Positions 1-8,758 of a DNA stretch of 64,000 bases are shown piece by piece (within the stretch, counting starts at the first letter, position 1; each line of letters starts with the position of its first letter). Made by a program: the position numbers and the translations under genes. This DNA is from Misgurnus anguillicaudatus (Eukaryota > Chordata > Actinopteri > Cypriniformes > Cobitidae), in contig NC_073354.2 in NCBI RefSeq assembly GCF_027580225.2, positions 12,125,501 to 12,189,500 on the forward strand, given 5' to 3'. The notes beneath the pieces were generated by a model. That model made no database searches and was not told the origin of the DNA. It saw only the letters and a list, made by a program, of their open reading frames with translations.

Positions 1-634
1 TCTTCTACAAAACCACGTATTGCAATGTTTTGGAAGCTGTTTACAATGATTAAACTTGAACTTCACTTTAAACCCATAGCTAGCTGGTGTTATACTCTCA
101 AACATTATCATCTGTAAAGAAAATAATCACTTTATCTGACATTTAAAGTAAGAAAAATTGCTTGACAGCATACTTACTGCCTGGAGTTTCACTGTAAAGA
201 ACTTGTGTGTAATTCCAATCCGAAGTTATCCTCATATGCCCTATTCCCTTAAGATCAAAACACTTGATAAACAAACTTTAGAGGGAGTTGCGCAATTGTG
301 CGGTGAATGATTAAAATACACTTGGCGAATAGAGTAATAAAAAACAACGTATTTTTTCTGTATCCTGACCGGAGCGACTGTTTATTTGGCGTTTCTTGGG
401 AAGTTTGCAACGCACCCTGGAAAAATAATAAAAAAGGAAACACAGGCAGTGGGCCAAAACACTGTGAGGAAAGGGAGGGGGAACTCAATGTTTTTAAACT
501 CAAAACGCATTTTTACCCTGGTCCCTGTTTGCATTTGCGCTGTTTCACTGCTTACACATTTATTTACAGTGCATATGTTTATAGTTAGGCTATACTTACT
601 TCATATGCACGTCTCTCTGAAGTATAGGATTTTC
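1..634. other. Intergenic, no gene seen
   Basis: Short open stretches on both strands (up to 93 codons) have no recognisable motif or splice context. The same applies to 28545-29178 and 59940-60573. Confidence 0.5.
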
Positions 635-1000
635 GTTTTTGAAAATTATCCATGTTTTTTATAGCCTTTAACAGTAAAAACATGTTTTGGCACTGAATAC
701 CATTGCATTAACGCTACCACTTTTACTAATAAATACATGGTAAAGCAATGGGTAGCAAAAGCTGTTAATTTGTGGTAAACCATAGATGTTTGATCTTTTA
801 TATTGAAAACTACTATCAACAATATTACATTTTCACATAATAACCTTCATTATTCTCAGTATTTTGTTTTAAAAAAAAATACATATTGTAAATTAATATT
901 TAGGTAACTAATTTTGATTGAATGGTGTGTTATGCATAACATTTTATTAGCGCTGGTTTACAAAGTATAAACTCCCCCTAGGTCTGTGTACGCCACTCTT
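635..1000 (+). repeat. Upstream dispersed repeat, copy 1
   Basis: Shared with 4020-4290 and 7450-7910 in the same orientation. Common landmarks are GAAAATTATCCATG, TAGCAAAAGCTGTTAATTTG and a TCTCAGTATTTTGTTT stretch. One copy precedes the main gene and one the broken paralogue, so copy 1 probably marks an even older remnant between 1000 and 3990. Unit 2: about 29179-29544; unit 3: about 60574-60939. Confidence 0.7.
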
Positions 1001-2339
1001 TAGACGTGGTCCCAACTTCCCCCTCTCTGCGTCCCGCATCTGCTGTTAAAAATAAAATAATATAATAATATTATTAAAAGATTTTTATTTACTTTCGTTT
1101 TCGTACTTTCGTTTCATATTCGTTTAATTATTGATGTAAACGTTTGAGGAGCATGTCGCGTCTAAAAATAAAGGCGTTTTTTCCCAAAGCTTGAGAGGTT
1201 GCGCTCAAGTGGCATCTCCTGAAGGCGAGGATAACGTAATGCGTGATCGGATTTTAATTGCTCATCTGCTCCTCACCTTTCCTAGTACTTTAGGTTGCCA
1301 ACTGTCGCGCATTAGCCGGGACGTTCCGTATTTTAAGCCTAATTTACTTGTCCCCGTACGGGTGTCCTAAACCGGTTTTTGGACTGCAACGCTGATTTAT
1401 TTAGTGACTGAAATGTGGCGTCACAAGAACCGAGCGGCAGATAACATAAAAATCCCGCGAGAGCGATTCGAGAAGTCATACAACGGAGACTGCTATTGAG
1501 GTGCTCTCGCGGTACTTTGACGTCGTCCAACTGTCGGTTGTTGCAGCGCCATTACCAGCAACAGCAGTAGTGCTGATCAAGAGACTTGAGAATGATCTCC
1601 GACACCTTTCATCCAATCACAATCAGTATACGATCAAGAGAGTCAAATAATAAGATTTCATGTTTTCTTTTTATATTATTTAGCTGTTTGTGCATGTATA
1701 AAATCTGCATAGTTACAAGTTCGTTCTCGCTGATCCAGAGACTAAAACGACTAACGTTACGACTCAAACTGAAATGCCCCAAGGCATTTCCAACTCAACT
1801 AGGAAATTCTCGCGCTTATGATTTACAGACTGTAAGTTAAGTGTGTTTTAATTAAAATATTTAATGTTGACTTTAATGTCAGTTTTAGTTTGTCACAAGA
1901 TGTGTGTAAGATTAACATGAAGAGGACAACGTTTTTACACTTAAGTTAGTGCAGGAGCCACACGTGTTTTGTTTAGACAGATCTTGGGCACTCCACTTTT
2001 TAAAAATATATGCTTTTTTACGGCTCCCATAGAGTTAAACAATTGATTTTTACCGTTTTGGGAATCCATTCAGCCGATATCCTGGTCTGGCGGTATCACT
2101 TTTAGACCGTTATCGTCACGCTTAAACAACAAATGATCAAAGAGTTTCGATATTTTCCCTATTTAAAATATGACTCTTCTGTAGTTACATCGTGTAAGGT
2201 TACTAAGACCGACGGAAAATTAAAAGCTGTGATTTTGTTGGCCGATATGGCTAGAAACTATAGTCACATTCCGGCGTAATAATCAAGAAACGTTGCTGCC
2301 ACACATGCAGCTGGCGCAATGATATTATGCAGCGCCCGA
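1001..2339. other. Intergenic, with paired CCGCGAGAGC/GCTCTCGCGG motif
   Basis: No convincing gene. At 1455-1516 an inverted pair CCGCGAGAGC ... GCTCTCGCGG sits close to the patch of unit 1-specific substitutions. Short reading frames of up to 84 codons look incidental. Equivalent stretches are 29545-30883 and 60940-62279. Confidence 0.45.
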
Positions 2340-2700
2340 CGCACGTGCGTTATCACGGTTACTTGTCTGGTCGGAACTTTACTTCCGGTTTCTGTTTGTT
2401 TAGTGGCCTGACTAACTGTTAGTGGCTAAATGAACTCTGGAACAAATACCTCGTCAAAAATAACAAATGTTTTGGTTTCCTAAAGACAAGGGGAGATGGC
2501 AATTATAAATCACCACTATGTGAAGTGAGGTTTGGCAGCTGGTGTGTAGTTTAACATTGTATACATTTTACACAGCAGCGTTAGCTCAGTGTCGTTTTTA
2601 TATGTTTAAGCTATGAAATATAAACTAAGGTAATCTACTTATTGTTTGTTTTGCTTGTTAATAGAAATAAACTACTCTAAAAGGAATTTGTTGTTATAGA
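2340..2700 (+). repeat. Diverged dispersed repeat, forward copy
   Basis: Matches the reverse complement of 20640-21000. Shared blocks include CTCTGGAACA, GGTTTGGCAGC, TTGTATACATT, AAGGTAATCTACTT and AGAAATAAACTAC. No coding sequence recognised; probably an old transposon. Unit 2 copy about 30884-31250; unit 3 about 62280-62640. Confidence 0.65.
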
Positions 2701-2915
2701 CCATTTTACTGTTTGTAAACAATGATGACGTGGCAGCGTATGCGCGCGCATTTTGGCAACGGAAGTATGGCAAGAAGAATCAGCAGTGAAGCAGCACAGA
2801 CAGAGAAAGTTATTTTAAAAAGTTGACTATCAATTTTTCAACACAGCTACCAGATCCTATACTATAGTGGAGTTGATAGAAGGCGTTAGCAGATGGCCAA
2901 ATATAAAGTGGGCAG

Positions 2916-2917
<2 letters not shown>

Positions 2918-3010
<93 letters not shown>

Positions 3011-3018
3011 TACATATA

Positions 3019-3094
<76 letters not shown>
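2918..3094. repeat. Long (TA)n microsatellite, unit 1
   Basis: About 177 bp of almost pure TA with a few TACATA interruptions near 3003-3033. It produces long false Tyr-Ile reading frames on both strands. Confidence 0.98.
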
Positions 3095-3096
<2 letters not shown>

Positions 3097-3099
3097 TGC

Positions 3100-3990
3100 A
3101 ACCAAACGCAACAAAGTGAGGAACAACACCACTTTCATTGCCGTGGGCTGTAAAAGGGTCTATTGATTCTTAGCGGAGTTTGCCGGAAGTTACGTGTGTT
3201 GCACAAAAGCCGTTTTTTATGTTGTTACTGCTGAAACCGTCTATAGAAAGTTACCAAGCCAAGGGTACTATGTTCGGGCGCTGTATAATATAATTGATAT
3301 GACTGACTAATGAAAACAGTCACATGCTTGTAATTAATTTCTGATAAGAAAATTACATTATATCTTTTGTCCTTAATAAACACAGTAAACAATCTTCTAT
3401 TTAATAAGTAAAGAAATATCCTATAGGGGTCACACTGTAAGAAAGATTTCTATATTAACATTTGTTGACTGTGTTTATTTGTTGACTGTCTGTTTGTTTA
3501 TATTTTCGCACTGCATTACATGATCTTGATCTCTGCTCCGAGAACCTTTGGTGCCCATAACAGAGGTACAGTATAAGCAGTACAAGGTTTTATCCAATTG
3601 CTTCAGTGGGAAGTCATTTTATGAAGAGAATGTAAGATTGTGAAGTGTTTTATTGACATTATTAGTTTTAGTTTAAAATGATAAACATCCAGTGATGCTC
3701 AATGATTAGTCAGGGTTGCCAAGTTTGGCTCCCAGGCTGGCCTGAGATGAAAACCATTAACATTGCCATATTTCATTTCTCATCCTCTTTCTTTCTCTTC
3801 AGCTTGACCTTCCTGCTTTGATATACATGTCTTTGCTCGCTCTGGCTATGCACTGCACAGTATAATATTTTTATATGTAGGTCTTTAATAAGACTAAAAG
3901 TGTGAGGACTGAAGTACAGGGACAGCCTGAAGTGTACTGGTGAATATGCAAAACCTAAATAAATGCCATCATGTGAGTGTTAGTTTTTTT
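3100..3990. other. Intergenic with a possible older gene 3' remnant
   Basis: Near 3942-3975, GAATATGCAAAACCTAAATAAATGCCATCATG closely resembles the 3' flank of the broken paralogue (6978-7009). It includes AATAAA and may be the end of a still older copy of the gene. Nothing else in the stretch was recognised. Unit 2: about 31645-32540; unit 3: about 62880-63770. Confidence 0.4.
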
Positions 3991-4019
3991 TAATATACTG
4001 ACACATTTACGTTCTGTGG

Positions 4020-4290
4020 TCCTTTATGAAAATTATCCATGGGTTTTAATAGTAAAAGAGTAAAACATGTTTTTGAAATTGATTACAAGTGTATTACCAT
4101 TTTATTTTACTTATAAATAACATGGTTAAGCTATGGTTACGGTAGCAAAAGCTGTTAATTTGTGATAAACAACCATAGTAAGCTTAAAAACTAATATCAA
4201 CAATATTAAACATAATTTCACATAACAACCCTTCTTATTTTCAGTATAAAAAACTGAAGTAAAAATATTTAGTGATTAAGTTAATAATTA
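4020..4290 (+). repeat. Upstream dispersed repeat, copy 2
   Basis: Second copy, immediately before the broken paralogue. Shares the GAAAATTATCCATGGG start and the GCAAAAGCTGTTAATTTGTG core. Unit 2 copy is about 32569-32839. Confidence 0.7.
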
Positions 4291-4896
4291 TTATTATTTA
4301 TGACTATAGAGGTGGAAGACTTTGAGGAAAGGGAGACTTTATCTCATCACGAGCCTCTCCAAGCAGTGAGACTGCATAGTAAATATAAAGAATTTCCATA
4401 GAAAGTGTTTGTTATAGATTTCTACTCTTTGCATCTGTCTCATATATCAAGTGTATCAATTTGCATGATACTTTTTCAGCTGTAAAGGCAAATTATTTAC
4501 TGTAGGCTTATTGTTTTTGTTTCTCACGTATCAGGAAATCCTCTATTGTTGAGAGTGAATCACTCACAGAGGAGTGTAGTGTGGACCGGTCGATCCACAG
4601 CCTGCCATCAGCCTCAGATTGAGGTGACCGATGGTGATGTGGAGAATCCAGGAGAGAGCGTCTCCCTGGAGCAGTCATCAGCTTCCCGTGAAGTGTGTGG
4701 CTGCACTTCATTTTTGTTCATATTAGTGAAAATTATACTAAAGTATAAACTTCTGTTGTTATGAATATCAAATGGTACTTTAACAAACCAGTCAGTGGTG
4801 TTTTATTTAACCTCTATGCTTTGTTCTCAGCAGCTTTTCTGTGGGTCACAGTGGAACCTGAAGAGTCCACATCCTCATCTTCTCCAGAAGAATCAA

Positions 4897-5230
4897 GGTG
4901 TTTCTCAATGTCAAGGAAGGATCCTCGAAAGCCAGAATTTCGAGGATGCTACGTCATCGACATCCGTCGAAAAATATCCCATATACAGGAAAGGATGCAT
5001 ATGTGTAGCCTTCACGCTCTTCGCACTCTGAAATCACCCACAATCCTATGCGCGCAGTGCCGAAAGCACATCTTATTATTACTGACATAATAATGCAATA
5101 ACGTGCACTTGCTAGCCTGTTCCATTTATGTGTTCTCCGAATGCTAAGAGGAGCCTCGCCTTGCCTCTGAAGGAAGTAAGTTGGAACGACCAGTCCTGCC
5201 TAGGAAGTACCCTTGACATTAAGAAACACC
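4897..5230. mobile_element. MITE inside the broken paralogue
   Basis: Left end GGTGTTTCTCAATGTCAAGG is mirrored by CCTTGACATTAAGAAACACC at the right. Together with the inverted CCTCG motifs inside, this marks a short non-autonomous DNA element of about 334 bp. Its target duplication is not clear. Unit 2 copy: 33446-33779. Confidence 0.6.
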
Positions 5231-5955
5231 TTCAGTCTACACACCACAGGTGAGATTCTGTCAGCTTGTGTTTTCTTAAAAGATGTTGTATAGAGAGTAT
5301 TGTGAATCTCTATCATCACAAAAGAGTCAAATAAATTAAATTATAGTTCAAGCCAGAGTGTTCAATAGTCTTACACTTTAATACATACATAACATAAGTT
5401 ATGATAATGTGATTTCTAGGATAATATCATGGGGACGGAGACTAGTAGTCTTCACGAGAGGGCAGAGACTTTAGTCTTTGATTTAGTCCGTGTGTCTGGT
5501 TGCGGATACGTGTCTGCAGGCTTCCGGTAAGAACACCCGGATCTTCAGTTGTTTCAGTGCATGAACATTATTTTGTTTTGTTCTCCTGTGATTAAGACAC
5601 AGTGATCAGATACATAATTGTTAAAGAGCTGAGTTGGTTTAAAATGAAGATGTCCTTCGCTTACAGATTTAAGGTAGGGCTTACCCTGTTTAGGTTTGCC
5701 CAAACCTCACGGTTGGCTAGCTTGCACACTGGCAAGGGACACGATGGACAGGTGGATTCTTCGGCTACGAAGAGAAGAGCGGTGGGGTCTGAAGCTGATT
5801 GACAGGTTTATCGAAAGGTATGGGTAACTTTTTTTTGTGGGCGAGGTATCTGTTTGTCCCGTGGGGAAAAAAATGTGTTGAACAGTTTAAAGTGTAAAGA
5901 GCAGTAACTTTAGTTTCTGGACTGGTGAATGTAAACCAGCGTCTGGAAAAGATTT

Positions 5956-6780
5956 AGGGCCAGATTTACTAAACGGGCCAAATTAATGTGAGGGCGCAAT
6001 TCCCAAATAGCGCAGGTGGGAGTGGTAATATCTGCGGGATATATTCACTAAAAAGGCGCAAATTAAATAACACAGACGCAGCAGCTGATTTTCTTAAGGT
6101 CCAGCGCAATCTCTACTAAAAGCAGCGCAAATTAGTTTAGGGTCGCAAATAGAAGCTGATGCTCCTGCAGGTGCGGGTGATCTGTTAACGCCTGATGCGC
6201 TTGAGTTCAGCACCACGGAAATCGCAGGTGAAAATGCGGGGTGTGAAATCCCAACTAACACGGCAAAGAAAAAATGAAGTTGTACAAGAAGTTTTAAAAC
6301 ACTGGGTATTGTGTGACTTCTCCTAGTGACTCCTCTTTTATTGCCTTCAGCAAATAAAAAATAATGCTTTGCAAACAGTATTTTTGAATAATATGTTCCT
6401 CTGGCCTTCTAAAACTGTTTTATGTGGAAAAAAATCTTTGCGCTCTCTGATCTCTGTGATTCGCCTCCTATATCAGCAACAATCGCAGCCCTTTCAAGTG
6501 CAAATGGTTTCTTTTTTTGTCTTTAAATAATGGCACAAATACCAGTAATTTCACACATGCAAACAACATGCAAGTAAATCTTGTTGTGTGAATCATTTAA
6601 ATACTCTTCCCCAATAAATTTTGCATCTGAAACTTCCAAAAATGTATATGCAATAAGGTCAATCACAAAAATAACTAGCCCATGCCTTTTCACGCTAATT
6701 GTCCACTGTAATAATCCCCACACTCATTATTTAATGCCAAAATAATGGTTTGCGCTGGCGCAAGCTGTTATTAAATCTGA
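5956..6780. mobile_element. DNA transposon remnant with AGGGCCAGATTTA end
   Basis: The left end AGGGCCAGATTTACTAAACG and the right end, complement CAGATTTAATAA, are roughly inverted. The matching place in the main gene (after CTGGAAAAGATTTA near 15915) continues without this stretch, so it is an insertion. GCGCAA-type motifs recur inside, as in hAT-like non-autonomous elements. A short AT run at 6812-6831 lies just outside it. No coding capacity. Confidence 0.55.
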
Positions 6781-7029
6781 ACTTTAAAATGCTGCTACAG
6801 CATCTGTCAGAAATATATATATATATATATATTTTTTTTTTGCACAATTGTAGTAACAGTAGTGAACTAGTACTGTAGATGTCATACAATTCATACTGAT
6901 CTATCTGTTTAAACACTGAATGATAGATGTATTTTTTCTTTTTCAGGTTATAGTAATGCAGCTGTGCACCACCGGCGAATATGCACAACCCAAATAAATG
7001 CCATTATGTTCATAAACATGATGTGTTTT

Positions 7030-7449
7030 TAAATTCTTTGTTAAGTCTGTTCATTTAAACAGATAATCCACAGAGTAATGTGAGATCCGACTTGAACACG
7101 TGAGGTTTTGGCCGTGGAGCTGAAGCTCTGTGCATCTAGGCGGAGATTTCTTTACATGAACTTAACAGCAGTGTCTTAACCGCATACTGTACATCACAAG
7201 ATGTCATCAACGCATGACAGGTAATAAGAAACATGTAAATGTGTATTAAAAATGAAACAAATGTGGCAGCGTGTTAAGACTTAAGCTTAATCAATTACAA
7301 TAAAAAAACGTATTTTGCTACCGTATTTTTGAATTAAAAAAAAATTCAATTTGTTTTTATACAAGTCAGTTTAACAATATGGTTTAGCCCGTCCTCATGT
7401 ACTTGTTTAAATATTATCAGTCCAGTGAGTATTAGGTTTTTTTAATATA
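7030..7449. other. Spacer between broken paralogue and main gene
   Basis: The start (AAACAGATAATCCACAGAGTAATGTGAGA at about 7058-7086) matches the 3' flank of the main gene at about 20067-20095, which marks the end of a paralogous gene unit. No gene seen in the rest. Unit 2: 35579-35998. Confidence 0.5.
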
Positions 7450-7910
7450 CTGACACATTTAAGTTTTGTGGTTATGTGAAAATTATCCATGGGTAAAAGA
7501 GTAAAAACATGGTTTTGACATTGATTACCAGTGTATTACCATATTTACTAATAAATAATATGGTTAAGCTGTGGTTACTGTAGCAAAAGCTGTTAATTTG
7601 TGGTAAACCAGTGTAAGCCTAAGAATCTTTTATGTACTAAAAACTAATATCCACTATATTGAACATACAGTAGTTACCACACAACAACCTTTCTTATTCT
7701 CAGTATTTTGTTTCAAATGAAACAAACAAAAGTAAAAAATATTTAGTAATGGTAATAAATTATTAAATAAATTAAAATAATTCATGAAACAATTGACAAT
7801 TTCTGTGTTTTTGATTGACCAGTGAGTTATGCATCACATATATCAGCATCGGTTACAAAGGAAAAAAGGGCCTTCTTTTGTCCTTCTGCACCTGCCCCAT
7901 GCGGAGGTCT
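7450..7910 (+). repeat. Upstream dispersed repeat, copy 3, before the main gene
   Basis: Third copy, ending about 370 bp before the TATA box. Similarity to copy 1 runs on into AGGTCTGTG...CCACT...TTTAGA (about 7905-7930 against 981-1001), so the duplicated block included upstream gene sequence. Unit 2 copy is about 35999-36459. Confidence 0.7.
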
Positions 7911-8214
7911 GTGCATACCACTGTTTAGATATATAAAATCATGTCATTGTGTAGGTATTGTTTCCATTTATGTGGTTTGTTTTTTCTTTTTTTTGTTGGT
8001 AGTGGGTATTTTCACTAAAGAGATGAAAGTGGGAAGTGAAACAGTTACTGGTGAGCGAAGAAAAGTTTGTGTCTTTCACAGGCATTTTATTGCTGAACAA
8101 CAAACTAGATTGCAAAAGAAAAAATAAAATAGTTAATTACATCCATTTCTATTTTATATAAATAAAAAATAATAAATATGTTGACTATAATAACTGTAGC
8201 AACGCAGTGTATGA

Positions 8215-8310
8215 ATGATGACATCATCATATTGAGAGCTATGATGTCGTGATTATTACATCAGAGTTCCGGCAGCTATATAAGCCAGCGCGCTCATCAC
8301 AAAGTTGTGG
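8215..8310 (+). promoter_or_regulatory. TATA promoter of main gene, unit 1
   Basis: A TATATAA box lies at 8277-8283, about 150 bp before the first ATG of the 23-exon gene. This puts transcription start near 8305-8315. Just upstream is the near-palindrome ATGATGACATCATCAT (about 8214-8229), which resembles a CRE/ATF-type site. The box and its spacing are seen in the sequence; factor binding is inference. Confidence 0.6.
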
Positions 8311-8430
8311 GTTTATAGTTCGGTGTATGTTCGGTGTGGTTTTGGTAGTCGTCAGTGTTCAAGGCATTATATCTAGCGTGTTTATCATCTTGTTGTTGTT
8401 GTGTTAGAGGTGTTATTTGAGTTTCAAGTC

Positions 8431-8758
8431 ATGAGCGTCGTCGTCATTTTAGGTGCAGGACGTCAGTGCCCTGATAAATTGATGAGGGCCTATTCTCATC
8501 TTGAAAACGGGTCGACGGTGTTTCTGTATAGAAAAGATCGTCCACTTGTTAGCATTCGACCGGATGTCCCGGCACCTCCTCAACCCACTGAGCCCTCCAA
8601 CTCTGTGAGTAGCAGTGTGGAAAGCGATGCTTGCCCCTCGGAGCCTGCAGTCGCTACCAGTGCTGTTGCTCCACAGGTGGAGGAGGCGCTCATTGGGCGT
8701 GCGGTGCAGACATCCGAGGAGACATCATCTCTGAAGCCGCCATCAGCTCCTCCAAACA
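8431..8758 (+). other. Exon 1 of the repeat-protein gene
   Basis: Encodes residues 1-109. The first 55 or so residues are unique to this exon (MSVVVILGAGRQCPDK at the start). The last 16, TSEETSSLKPPSAPPN, also end four of the repeat exons, so exon 1 looks like a unique start joined to a repeat-exon tail. The donor is AACA/GTAAGACT, phase 1. The exon is identical in unit 2 (36980-37307). There is no hydrophobic signal peptide of normal form; the VVVIL stretch is short and polar residues follow at once. Confidence 0.72.

Larger units (their letters stand above)
4310..7020 (+). pseudogene. Broken paralogue of the repeat-protein gene, unit 1
   Basis: Exon-like pieces match the main gene in order: 4535-4687 (tail like a repeat exon, followed by the same intron), about 4831-4897 (AFLWVTVEPEESTSSSSPEE, like exon 10), 5420-5526 (like exon 11) and 5667-5817 (like exon 12), then 3' sequence near 6950-7010 resembling the main gene's flank. 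Signs of decay: a MITE (4897-5230) interrupts the exon-10 equivalent, the donor after ATCATCACAAAAG reads AGTC instead of GGTA, and the exon-12 copy has a 4-bp insertion (GCTAGCTTG for GCTTG) that shifts the frame. No 57-bp repeat is present. It may represent the pre-expansion gene form. Confidence 0.65.

Noticed and set aside
255..664. Small frames of 82-93 codons repeated in all three units
   Set aside because: Both strands are open in overlapping places, with no start context, motif or exon signals. Conservation only reflects the segmental duplication.
2810..3166. Reading frames of up to about 110 codons made of Tyr-Ile repeats on both strands
   Set aside because: They are translations of the (TA)n microsatellite and have no coding meaning.
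4620..4665. GDVENPG in one frame of the broken paralogue, like a 2A ribosome-skipping motif
   Set aside because: The 2A motif needs a second Pro after NPG and a longer upstream context; here Glu follows and the exon frame is uncertain.
7822..8127. 101-codon plus-strand frame just upstream of the TATA box
   Set aside because: It lies across the end of the dispersed repeat copy, is partly low-complexity (Phe and Leu run), and has no homologous frame in the other repeat copies.
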